From contig CM037777.1 in assembly GCA_021229015.1 (NCBI GenBank), forward strand, positions 26,909,002 through 26,973,001: 64,000 nt of DNA, read 5' to 3'. The notes under the pieces were generated by a model. It was not told where the DNA came from and ran no database searches. It saw only the letters and a program-made list of their open reading frames with translations. A program made the translations under genes and the position numbers. Shown in pieces: positions 11,991 through 22,246 of this stretch. The stretch's first letter is position 1. The number at the start of each line of letters is the position of its first letter. The DNA is from Solen grandis. Its lineage: Eukaryota; Mollusca; Bivalvia; Adapedonta; Solenidae.

Positions 11991-12189
11991 ATCATTTTCT
12001 TTTAAGTCTTCAGTTTCTCATCATATTCACTGACATAAAATATCAATTTAATAAACAAAATGGTGGAAACATTTGTGTCCTATGGACACATTTCTAGTTA
12101 TTAACTTCATTCTTACGAGAAGGGGGTCTGCTTTATCCTATACTGCAGTGACTTTTGTTCTCAGACCAGTACTTGAATATAATACCTGT

Positions 12190-12440
12190 ATTTCAGTCAT
12201 TTGGAGACGATGTCTACTTGAGACAGATATAGTGCTGCCACACTGCAGTATCACGCTGTAGACATGTTGCATGATAACACACCCAGTTACATTATCCTGA
12301 CATCAAGCCAACCAGTCCTGCAACTACCCTTATATGCTGAGCGCCAAGCAAGGGAGCTATAACAGTATCATTTTTTACGCTTTGGTATGTCGCGGCCGGG
12401 GATCGAACCCACGACATCCCGCTCCCGATGTCTTGAAGTT
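12190..12440 (-). mobile_element. tRNA-derived SINE (family B)
   Basis: The minus strand gives a B box GGTTCGATCCC near 12400 followed by the body shared by all family-B copies (CAAGGGAG... TTGGCGCTCAGCATATAAGG ... CTGCAGTGTGGCAGCACTAT ... CAAATGAC). The A-box end is degraded. Confidence 0.65.
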
Positions 12441-12769
12441 GTATTTACTACTCGTCTGGAACAGTCCATGAACTACTTTTTATCCGGAATATCGGCGATG
12501 ACGTCAGAGTGTCTTTGAAACTTAATCCTCCAACTGTAATGTCTCGGGCAGTTCCGTCTCATGAGAATGAGCTTTGCGAGACCGAGATATTCAGATTGCG
12601 ACTTTTCCGATTAGTTTCGATGATGGTCACTAAATAAATGTCACGGGGTCCCTTTTTGATTCGATTTGGCTAATCTTAATCTGATAAGAAAGTTATGTCT
12701 GGACACAGAGGTAGATATTTCAGTTTACACAATCATAATCACAAGTTAGTTGACATTTTAGATGTGACC

Positions 12770-12839
12770 ATGAGGGCAAGGGAGTTTGGTATCATACTTC
12801 TGGTGTGCTGGGTGTCGGGTTTTGTCACCTGTGTTCCAG
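12770..12839 (+). CDS. Hydrolase exon 1 (signal peptide)
   Basis: It encodes 23 residues and one base of the next codon. MRAREFG is followed by a hydrophobic core (IILLVCWVSGFV). The donor is CCAG|GTACTT and the exon ends in phase 1. Confidence 0.75.
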
Positions 12840-15800
12840 GTACTTTTTTTCCCTTTTCCCCCCAAACAGTGTTAACGATTATTATATGACTGTATGTTTT
12901 CCAATTAATACTTTATTTTTCCACTTTTAATTTTTTCCAACACCTCCTCCCTCTTTTTCTCTCATTTTCTTTTTTTTAAATAAAATTATATTGTATGCAC
13001 TTCTCTTTTCCCATATCGTTCAAGAAAGGGACAATATCTTGCTCGAATTCGACCAGCCATACTTGGCGCTAATTAATACTTATAAATACTTAGGATCGAT
13101 CTTCATCATCCTTGTTTCTCTAATAAAACTGCCCAAATATTTCATTTCTAAACAAATATTGCTAGTTTTTACAGTAATAATTAATTTCAACTTTGTCATA
13201 CACATGGAAAAAACAAGAAGTCTAAAGTTTCACTTAGTATTGTTGGAATTCGATACAGGTCTTATTTGAATTAAAATATATTGATCTATATAATTTTGAA
13301 TCAACCAAAAAGAGTGAAAAATGTTTTGTAATTTGGTGTTAAGCGTAGTTGGCTTTAGAATTTGATTTATGATTTATTACATGTGTCTTCTTTAAGAGAT
13401 ACACATTTTGGAGAAGTAATACTACACCAACATAATAAATAGATAGCATAACTTTAAAATCCAGGACTCGCATGCTGTAAATGAATAATTTTCGTTAGCG
13501 ACAAAACCCGAAAATAGTTCCGTATATATCTCCTGTTTTCTAGAGCAATGAAGTTGGGGGTAAATTCAACTGGTTTATTATCACTGACGCTTCTTACTTC
13601 TTTTCTATGCAGGGGATCCTTTATACGTCGACAAAGGAGACCCATACGGTAATGGAAGTCTAGAGGTTGGGGAATTGACCGTCTCGAAATCTGTTGATGG
13701 AAGTCCAAAGCATGGGAAAGGTAAAATCAGACCTATCTTAACATTCCATAACATAAATATCGGATTTATCAGCCCGTTACCCCATTAAATGTACAAATTT
13801 GTGACTTGATGAGTATCAATTAGCTGAACTTTAAACGGTAAATGAAACGTTTCATTTTTTCTTGCAGACAGTGTAGAATCTGAGCTACAATAATGTATGA
13901 GTATACAGAGGAGACCCGGATCAGACAGCTCCTGGAAGGTCCTGTTTTTGCCAGTGCGTAAAAATGTGACTCTATGGGAAAAAAGGATTAATATATTTCT
14001 TAGAAAAGAAAATGTATTTCAGTGTACTTTCCACTGGAGCCCGGCCAATACCCCGTGATCTACTATGTTGGGGGTCTCAATACGCTCGTGCTGACCGATT
14101 ACTACAGCATCGTCCTCAGGAAGCTCGCCTCGCACGGGTTTTTTGTGTTCGGGGTGGACTACGACTACCCAATAGCTGCAGAAGGACGGGCAGACAGACA
14201 AACGAGAGATCGACCGGCGTATAGACAGGATATTGATATTTATTTCGAACAGCTTTACTTTGTAAGATAATTTGTTTGGTATATCCTCAAATGAACTCCA
14301 CCCTTTCTGCCTAACCTTTTCTTACTTCGTTAATCTACCGTCCAGTATAAACTTTGCCGAAGAAATATGATATGTTCTTTTAAACGTCTCTCCACCCTTT
14401 TTCCGTCAGTTTATTCATTGGAGTTACCCATGGTATTCTCTTTATTTAAAGTGTTTCGATTTATATTTAGTTCAGCTGCCTTTTCAGTCTGGGCTTTTCT
14501 TTTTTTACTGATCGTGTTCTTTTTTTTTTTTAAGATTTATTTGAACAATATATTTTGTAACCCTGTTTTATCATCTCTCTCTCATAAAAAAATACATGAT
14601 ATATTATTACAGCGTGTGTGTACTCGTTTAAACATAGTTATAAAAAATATTTTCAGAAATTCAGCATTATTTAGATCAAAGGATGCTTTGTATATTATTA
14701 CAACTAACAGATACTGAAATTGCCACGAATTAAAAAAAAGTAACGATTTTCTGTCAAACTAGGGTTTCCTTACTGTCTTAATTAAAGGGACTCTGAATAA
14801 CAAAAGCAATTAAAGAAAAACGGGTTAAAATTATACTTTATGCTTTTACTGTGTAAATCTCTTTTTATTTAAAAATATACGAACTTAGATTAGATTAAAA
14901 AAGGAAGTTAGTATGGACTTTAATTTTGTTATGAAAATAATTCGGAATATGGTTTAACCATAATAAAAGAGAGAACATATACTTTCCCCTTGAAATATTA
15001 AAGTCGCGAGAAACTGATGCAAGTAGTCACTCCTTGGAGTTCCAATACTAGTTTGTGAGATGTTAGAATAGCACGACTAGGTTTTGTATCACGCCACAAT
15101 CCTTCGGCGTAATACCACATTGGGATCATAGTATTTTTGTATACGTAATTATGTATGTTGTTTCAAAATGAAAAAGACGATGTTAGTAAAACCCAAGAAA
15201 CAAGCAACAAAATATCCTAAAAAAAATTACACATTTTTAGCACATCGGCTGTGATGGACGGATGTTTTATATATAATCTCAGTTTGCAAAAGAAAGCATG
15301 AATTCAGGTCTTCCGTAAATTATTTCCGCGACATATCAGGTATCAGTGACAGTGCCAGGAATTCACATCTCTCTCTCTCTTTTCTCTCTGCCAGTCCCTC
15401 CTCTATCTCTCTCCCCTTTCTCTCTCTCTCGGGACGACATAACGGATTTGCTAGCCTATGACCAAAGTCCACCCATCGTCTTCCTCATATAGTGATTGCT
15501 TTGATAAATATACTTTTAAGGTAAAGTCGCTGTAATGATTCCACTACATTTCGGACCTCATGGCCTTTCACGGAGATAACCAAGGTTTCCTAATGTTTCA
15601 TTAGGATATATTGATTATCTTGGTAGAGGTTAAGTGGTCAGAGACTTAGGGGAACCATTACAGGGACTTCAACTTAAGTCGTTCTTTATGATGTACATTT
15701 TATATTTCGAACGGTTTAGTTTTTCTCAACCCTTGAACATATGTCTAAAAAGATACATTTAAAGTAAGTGTTAACTTACTTTGTAATTGAATATATCATA

Positions 15801-15863
15801 ATGTAATGTCCTTTGTCATTGACAATCTCAATAAACATGCTACAGTCACTTAATTCTACCTCT

Positions 15864-15895
<32 letters not shown>

Positions 15896-18471
15896 TAGTA
15901 TCTAAGTATCTAAGGGAGGTAATAATGTGCAAAATACTCCCCCGAAAGACGAAATACCTAATAATCTTCATTTTTAACTTTTCAAAAGGAAAGTTTCATA
16001 ATTTTTATTTCTTCTGATTACAGTACATTGGATACATACGTAATAAGACTGTAAGCATTCCTCGGTGGGATAAAACAGCTCTCATGTGTCATTCTTCCGG
16101 TTGTGACGTCACGCTTAAGATGGGTATTCAGAAAAGGTTTACTTTTACGGTATATATACATATTTATGCAAATTTATTTAATAATAAAACTGAACAACCT
16201 GAAAAAAAATAAATAAATAAAATTATTAATTATTCCAATGCGGGGATCATGCGATCAAGTTTTGGCGCCGCACTAACGCTTAATTTACGTTAAAATCCAG
16301 TTTGTAATTTATATCTGAGACATAGTCTATCATAAACGCACAATTGTTTAGTGTGTCTAATCATATCCATCCTGTTTTTTTTTCTTCAAATTGCTAGCAT
16401 TCCTGAAAATAATTAAAATATATTCCAAACCATATTTAACATTATTGCGCAAAGTTCTTCTGCCAACAATCATTTACTGATTATGGCTGCCATACGTGGG
16501 GATCAGTAGAGATAAAGTGCTAGGCCTCCCAAGCTACTCGGTCCTCTCTGGAAACCCAAGAATCATGATAGAAAAGTTAAAAACCTTACATCTTAAAACC
16601 TTAAAAATTCTTAATATTTTACAATATAAACAGGTATTTGATGCAAGAGGAAGAGTGTTAGTAAGTTAAAAATTTAAAAGCTGGATAGATTAGATTGAAG
16701 TTAGTTTCGAATATGCCAAATAGGACAATATGATGCAGAAAATTATATCTAAAAACTTGGTCTTATCAATGGGTAACGTATTCCCGATTCCGTGATATAT
16801 ATTGCAGGTGAAAATACCATGACATGTTGGTCATATTTGTTCTGTTTATTTCATTGAATCTGAACTCTTTTTTTTTTTTTTTTGGTGTTGTTGTTGCTGC
16901 TGCTGATACTGGTGCCAGGCCACAGGATTCCTGGAACCCTACAGTCAGCTAGTTCACGGCCACGGCAATATCAACTACACTATACCAGCGCTCATGTACG
17001 GCACAGAACTGGCCGAGAAAGGAATCACCCATTGTAATGTGAAGGGATATGACTACCAGCAGTTCTACAAAGTGTGGAAATGTCCACGCGTGGTGCTGGA
17101 AGTAGCAGTATGTATAAAATTTCTTCCTAATGTCAACAAATATATTCAAATCAAATAATCAGATTAACCAATACATACTCGTATATCAGGATACCACGTG
17201 ATTAATGGTTGACCTAGTTTAAGTAAAATATGACATGGGTTTTTATGTGAATCTGAGTGTGGGTAGTTGATTGTGTCGTGTATAGAAGATAATCCCCTGA
17301 CAACGGATAAATAAATACAATAAAATCACTAGTTTTCGCGGTGGAAAATGTACGTTTATTTCGAGGATACTTTTATTCGAATATTAACCCTGCGAAAATT
17401 GTTCATTTAGAAGACGTCACATTTTCTAGAAAATGAATCCATGTTTAATGTATCAACATTTTTTTAGAATTAGAAAGGAATTTTGTGTTAATTAAAAATA
17501 ATGATTGTACAAAGTATTTCGTGATAAAATAAACAGAATGAAATTGAAATAAAATTAGTTCAAATCTTTGTTTTCATAAGTTTATTCAAGAGAATATTAC
17601 CAATATTTTATTTAGGTGCCATATGACACCGTTTTAGAATTTCATCAGTATATAAAATCACATTAGAAAAATACAGAACATGTATGTACAACGCTAAGCA
17701 GGGAAATGTTTAGTTGTTTCCATTATAACGTTGCACTTTATATAAATTTATGAAAACTGAATATATTGAAAAAGCTACATGTATCAATTAACTGTATATT
17801 TCGTTTGCTTTGAAGGGTTTCGGACATTGTGATATGTTGGACCCGATGCCATGGGAAGGTAGGTAGGAATGAGACAGTGTGTCGTAATTTTGTCTTTTAT
17901 GGTTACCTAGTCTTTTCGTGTCGAATTTGTCTTGTAATTATCTTGTCTCGTCGTTAGTTTATCGTGTCGTAATATTGTCGTGTCGTATAATGACTCAGAA
18001 AATACAGTAGAGAATGAGACTTAACGGTTTTAAATGTAAAACTTGAAGATGATATGTTTTATTAAGCGTTTGTGTGTTAAAGCCTTAGTTTGACATCAAT
18101 ATATATCCTATTTTTACTGATAGGCCTTAATTTGGAATCAGAAAACACAGACATATATTTGAAATTACCATCTACTTGTAGTGTTTTCTGTCTTGATTTC
18201 CGCTGCAGCCTGAATATTGCCACGTGATGTTTTCATAAAGGCTTTACTTATTGATAATCTATACTTTCTTTCAGTATGTCATCTTTCGCACTTCTGCACA
18301 ACACCTAAGAACAACAGCAGGATTCCCGAGTATCACCAGTTTGTGCAAGGGGTAACTGCAAGCTTCTTCATAACAATGCTTCAAGGTCGACCAGACGCTT
18401 TATCATATATAACCACCCAATCAAAGTCGCCGCAGAAATTGCTTGTGGTCCAGTCGGATTTGAATTGTTAG
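12770..18471 (+). CDS. Secreted alpha/beta hydrolase (lipase/chlorophyllase-like), eight exons
   Basis: Joining 12770-12839, 13613-13720, 14023-14261, 16024-16149, 16634-16660, 16919-17107, 17816-17858 and 18275-18471 gives an unbroken 332-residue protein. Every boundary has AG/GT signals and matching phases. The start at 12770 is preferred over the in-frame ATG at 12695 because it puts MRAREFG directly before a hydrophobic core, as in a signal peptide. Exon 3 has the central strands of an alpha/beta hydrolase (PVIYYVGGLN, GFFVFGVDYDYP). Exon 4 has CHSSG, a nucleophile elbow with Cys in place of the usual first Gly. Exon 7 has GFGHCDMLD, probably with the catalytic His. The acidic member of the triad is not assigned. 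Cysteine pairs near the C-terminus fit an extracellular protein. The substrate is unknown. An esterase or lipase role is inferred from the fold. The weakest joint is the exon 4/5 boundary. Confidence 0.8.
12840..13612 (+). other. Hydrolase intron 1
   Basis: The intron is AT-rich and holds the MITE listed at 13043-13253. No other feature was seen. Confidence 0.6.
13043..13253. mobile_element. MITE (family F), short copy
   Basis: Ends TCGAATTCGACCAGCCATAC and (inverted) TCGAATTCCAACAATACT are related. The interior (CTTGTTTCTCTAATAAAACT, CAAATATT) matches the element at 42887-43258, which makes this a second copy of one family. Confidence 0.5.
13613..13720 (+). CDS. Hydrolase exon 2
   Basis: It is 108 nt, phase 1 in and out, and encodes GDPLYVDKGDPYGNG and a segment rich in charged residues. 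The acceptor is TTTTCTATGCAG and the donor AAAG|GTAAAA. Confidence 0.75.
14023..14261 (+). CDS. Hydrolase exon 3 (central beta-sheet)
   Basis: It is 239 nt from phase 1 to phase 0. It encodes VYFPLEPGQYPVIYYVGG and GFFVFGVDYDYPIA, the first strands of the alpha/beta hydrolase core. The acceptor is TGTATTTCAG and the donor TTT|GTAAGA. The GC content is clearly higher than in the flanking introns. Confidence 0.85.
14262..16023 (+). other. Hydrolase intron 3
   Basis: It holds CT-rich microsatellite tracts at about 15370-15430, the MITE at 15521-15672 and a GA tract at about 15865-15893. The 116-codon open frame at 14367-14717 is low-complexity and is not considered a gene. Confidence 0.5.
15521..15672. 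mobile_element. MITE with 20-28-bp inverted ends (family G)
   Basis: The left end GTAAAGTCGCTGTAATGATT is the approximate inverse of the right end (GGAACCATTACAGGGACTTC). A related copy lies at 33718-33860 in the opposite internal orientation. There is no coding capacity. Confidence 0.6.
16024..16149 (+). CDS. Hydrolase exon 4 with CHSSG nucleophile elbow
   Basis: It is 126 nt, phase 0 in and out. It encodes WDKTALMCHSSGCDVTLKMG; the Ser in the middle of CHSSG is the expected nucleophile. The acceptor is TGATTACAG. The donor ACG|GTATAT is chosen because it keeps phase 0 with exon 5. The earlier GT at 16137 would shift the frame. Confidence 0.75.
16634..16660 (+). CDS. Hydrolase micro-exon 5 (27 nt)
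   Basis: It encodes nine residues, VFDARGRVL, between AAACAG and GTAAGT, phase 0 on both sides. It joins exon 4 to the ATGFLEPYSQ of exon 6. It is supported by splice signals and frame only. Confidence 0.55.
16919..17107 (+). CDS. Hydrolase exon 6
   Basis: It is 189 nt in phase 0 and encodes ATGFLEPYSQ and then MYGTELAEKG, the strand-and-loop region after the nucleophile in this fold. The donor is GCA|GTATGT. The acceptor is GGTGCCAG, preceded by a T-run at 16869-16883. Confidence 0.82.
17816..17858 (+). CDS. Hydrolase exon 7 (putative catalytic His)
   Basis: It is 43 nt and encodes GFGHCDMLDPMPWE. The His before Cys-Asp is the best candidate for the catalytic His. The acceptor is TTGAAG and the donor GAAG|GTAGGT, phase 1. 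Confidence 0.75.
18275..18471 (+). CDS. Hydrolase exon 8 (C-terminus)
   Basis: It is 197 nt and starts after TTCTTTCAG. It encodes VCHLSHFCTTPKNN, a helix (FVQGVTASFFITML) and ends in TAG. Two cysteines at its start may pair with those in exons 6 and 7. Confidence 0.8.
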
Positions 18472-18884
18472 AAAATGTAAGAAATAACAGGAAGAAATGG
18501 ATTCCTTAATGATATTGTTGAGGAATCAATGTTCCACTATATGTATATCGTGTATACGATGTAAATATATCATATTTTATAACAATGTTTCACATATAAT
18601 CAAAACATATTCTAAAGATAATATATTTGTTTTTGAGTGTACCGCCGCTGCGACAGACAAAATTTCAGTATTTCAGACAAAAACCGACGTCTTGCTTATT
18701 ATATGCCAGTAAAAAGACACCTGGGTTGAAATGACCCATCACATCCAAACTGACATGAACACCCGAGTAATCAAGCCAGGACTCGACTTAACAGCCGTGA
18801 GAGGATACAGTTCTTTGACTATAACAACTTGGTCGTGTGTGTGATTTTATCCTAAATTCAGCCTATTATTATCATTTTTTTTTA

Positions 18885-19140
18885 TCCTTTTTAGCCCATT
18901 TAACCTATGCAGTAAAAAAATCTACAGCACTCGGTACATTTATCCGTTTTAGCCTATGTAGTAAAAAGGCTACAGCACTCAGCCCATTTATCCTGTTTAC
19001 CTATCTAACTGAAAAAGGTAATAAAAGCCCATACAGTCTTTGTATGAAATAGGCTATATAGCCATTTTAATGTTAGATACTAGGGTAACTAGACTAAATG
19101 GTCTGAATGATGTAGCCTATTCATACATAGGCTAAATGTA
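18885..19140. repeat. Direct and inverted copies of a TTTAGCCTATGTA unit
   Basis: TTTAGCCTATGTAGTAAAAA then GGCTACAG (about 18948-18976) is preceded by a diverged direct copy (about 18897-18927). An inverted copy at about 19107-19136 (TGTAGCCTATTCATACATAG then GCTAAA) closes the block. Confidence 0.5.
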
Positions 19141-19190
19141 GGGTAATCGCGAAGTTTTGTAGAGAAAAAGTATAGTTAAAAGGATCATTT

Positions 19191-19220
19191 TCCCACCATG
19201 GTTGAGACCATGGTGGGTGT
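19191..19220. repeat. Perfect hairpin
   Basis: CCCACCATGGT and ACCATGGTGGG form an 11-bp perfect stem around a four-base loop. No function is assigned. Confidence 0.6.
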
Positions 19221-20934
19221 TTGATTTTGCGAATATTGAATATGAATTCGATAAATGCACATACACGATGAAACAATTGTCATTAATGATTATCCTATCA
19301 TTTCTTTATTTTCAATTTCACCATCAAGTTTATTAGAAATAATTATATAGTGTAACATCAATTTTGATAACTAAAAATACAACTGCGAGTTTTACGGAAC
19401 AGAAATAACGTTAGTTACATTCTAGATTAATGTCTGTGAGTTTAGGCGATTGTAGCTGATGACGATGATGTTTTCGTTAATGATGATGCTGTTGTCACTG
19501 CTCATATTATTCAGATAATAAATCATTTATTTTGTTTCCTACATTATTATTTCCTTATTACATCATTTATAACTGCATGTACTAGTAATCACTATTCTTT
19601 TGAATCGCAATTTGACGCTTTCTTGTTTTGACCTTTCTAAGTATACTGTGTTTTTTCCAGTATCATTTTCATAAACACTCCTTATTCTGTAACGAACTTT
19701 ACATATATCTTAGATGAGCCATAAATATCAGAAACAAAAGAAATATGATTATACATATTGTTTTGTGTTTATTCGAGAAAATAATTTGATCTACGAGTTC
19801 GTATGACGTTGTTTATTTCTCACAGTCTATAAATAGATCAAGACTAGATGACACCTGGCATTAACACGTGCTGGGAAATATTATGGCCGAACGAATAACC
19901 GTTAGCATTCAACACGTTAGTGCATATATGATGATGATAATGACGATGATATTGAGGATGGTCATCTGGGACTTTCAATAAATCTTCTTCTACTACTACT
20001 ACTATTACTATTACTACTACAGTTTCTACTTTTGTTTCTATTTTATTACTGTTCTATCTTATCTGGATTGAAAAGTGGACGAACAATCACATCAATTATT
20101 TATAGTAATTTATTTACAAGTTCACATTCTATACAATAGGGGTTAGATTATTGCGATACTGGAATGTAATGCAGATGATTAACAGCAAAACAATCATTCA
20201 ATGACAACACCAACAAGCATCCATACACCTTACACATAATATAACACACATACACACGTACATAAACACATTAGGGTGACTATTTATAGCAAAAATATGT
20301 CATGATAACTACAATTCATAAAAGTGTATCGTAACTTTTCACAAGAACTGGAAGAGTAATTTATTTATTAAAAATATTCGAAAAAAAAGTGCGCGGTATA
20401 TATTATAATAATATCATATTAACAACAACAAAACAGATTATAAAACATGATACGTGATGATATGTAATGTAATATACACTGAGACTGTTATTTCGGTTAC
20501 TTGTTGGCATTGTGAATTTTAATACAAGAGAACTGATACAAGAGAAATGATACACTACATGGGCTATTTGATCCTATCGCTATTCTCGCCTCATATTTCA
20601 CCGATATACATACGTAAGTAGTCGTTTTGATCAAATGATATCGCATTTATTTGATTCCAAATACAATTTTTGTAATGTAGGAAAAGTTATTGCTAAAAGA
20701 TTCAAAATCCAGGGAAGTTCTTTTTACAGAACTTACCGTTATAAAAACGGATAGGGTGTTTCAATAACTATAACTGCATATACATATGAATTAGAAGTTA
20801 AATTATCCTGTCTGACTTTGCTAATAGTATTTAACAATGTGATATGAGTATTTTTAGCGTTACTGTATTTTTTCTTTTCTATTCATCTTTAATTTATTAT
20901 GGTTTTAATTCTAAGTAATCAAAATAATTGAAAA

Positions 20935-21110
20935 AAAAAAAAAGAAACATACACACACAAACAGCAGACAGCATATTACTTTTGTTAAATTTATTTTAGT
21001 AGGTCGTCAACTACAAATACTTTCATTAAAAAAAACAACATTATGTGTTAGTCTGCAAAACTTGTCTAAATGATTCACACATTCTAAAAATGTTTTCCAC
21101 ATAATAAACC

Positions 21111-21146
<36 letters not shown>

Positions 21147-21240
21147 ACATACACACACAAACGGCAGATTAACTTTTGTTAAAGTTATTTTTAAGATTAA
21201 CCAAGTAGGTCGTTAACTACCAATACTTTCATTTAAGAAA
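20935..21240. repeat. Tandem duplication of about 110 bp, each copy after an A-run
   Basis: Two blocks, at about 20930-21050 and 21114-21240, share an A-run, ACATACACACACAAAC, GGCAGA/AGCAGA, TTTTGTTAAA, TAGGTCGT and AATACTTTCATT. The second A-run is about 28 bases long. Confidence 0.6.
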
Positions 21241-22217
21241 TCAAGAGAGAGAGAGAGAGAGAGTCTGTACATATGTACACTTATAAAATCCGGTTAACAC
21301 TAAAATGACAAAATAGAGTACAGAGTAACTGATCTAGACTTAAGGATACCAGTGGTACAGTTAAAATGAATGTCTCTAACAATTACCCCCCACCCCTTTA
21401 CTAATGACAAAAGTTGTTTAACTTTTCACTTGATCATAAATCACAACCAAGGTGTGTTGAAAATGATATAACATATAAATAAAATGACGGAAACATTGTG
21501 TACGAAAAAAATAAGCCACTAAACTACGATCTATTTCACTGGGAAGAAAGACTAATCGTGTAAAAATATACAGTTATGAACGAAGGCCGATGAATACGTT
21601 TGGGAAAGAAACCAATCATATATTCGTGTTTTTTTTTAACAAATTGATGGTAATAAACACGATTTGTTGAAAACACATATTTTCCAGCCACAACACAACT
21701 TCACACTGTCTTGTTATGCTTCCCTAAGTCTGATAGTTTTGTAAACCTTTAACAATTGGTCGACATGTTTTCATAACAGAAGCTCGTGTCCGTCTATATA
21801 TGGTTACCCTCGGTACGTATAGATACAAGTTTTTGTCTTGCAAAATTTAGGTTCATAACAAATAATTATCAAATTAATACAAAAATAGGCATACTTATCA
21901 GTTTTACACCGACAAGGTTTCCCAGTGACTTAATATGATAAAATCTATTTCTGTTTGAAAATGTCCAGCAACCATGTTTTTTTCTTTATTTATATTTACA
22001 TGTCTAAGCCAAAAACGAAATTAAAATACAGTTTGAGAACTCAAGGGAAATTGTAGACCGACACCCATTACACGCCATTAAGAGCAAAATATCAAGTATC
22101 TGCTTTGATTCAACTAAAATGTACACAGATAATATAATTACTTTTTGTCATGGAATGAACATTATGAAAAAGGAAATATTATTATAGAAATCTCGAGTCT
22201 CGCGGAAGCTGATACTA

Positions 22218-22246
22218 TTAAATTCGATTACCGTCCTTCTTTTTGT
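22218..22246 (-). CDS. GPCR last exon (stop)
   Basis: A strong acceptor (CTTTTGTTTCAG) is followed by 29 nt encoding KKKDGNRI and TAA. Phase 1 matches the exon at 22827-22859. It is very short and rests on splice signals and phase only. Confidence 0.5.

Larger units (their letters stand above)
9558..12769. other. Intergenic region between the TRIM-like and hydrolase genes
   Basis: No coding region was found. It contains a short Pearl-like element (10331-10702), a 12-bp triplicate (ATCGGTAAACAT at about 10892-10922), a degenerate tandem array (11130-11990) and a SINE (12190-12440). The promoter of the hydrolase presumably lies at the right end but no element could be assigned. Confidence 0.45.
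18472..22217. other. Convergent intergenic region (hydrolase and receptor 3' ends)
   Basis: No coding region was found. It contains the TTTAGCCTATG repeats (18885-19140), a perfect hairpin (19191-19220), simple ACT repeats near 19990-20030, a duplicated 110-bp block (20935 and 21115) around a long A-run, and GA repeats at about 21241-21262. Confidence 0.5.

Noticed and set aside
14367..14717. 116-codon frame inside the hydrolase intron
   Set aside because: Phe/Leu-rich translation of T-rich intron sequence, no family resemblance.
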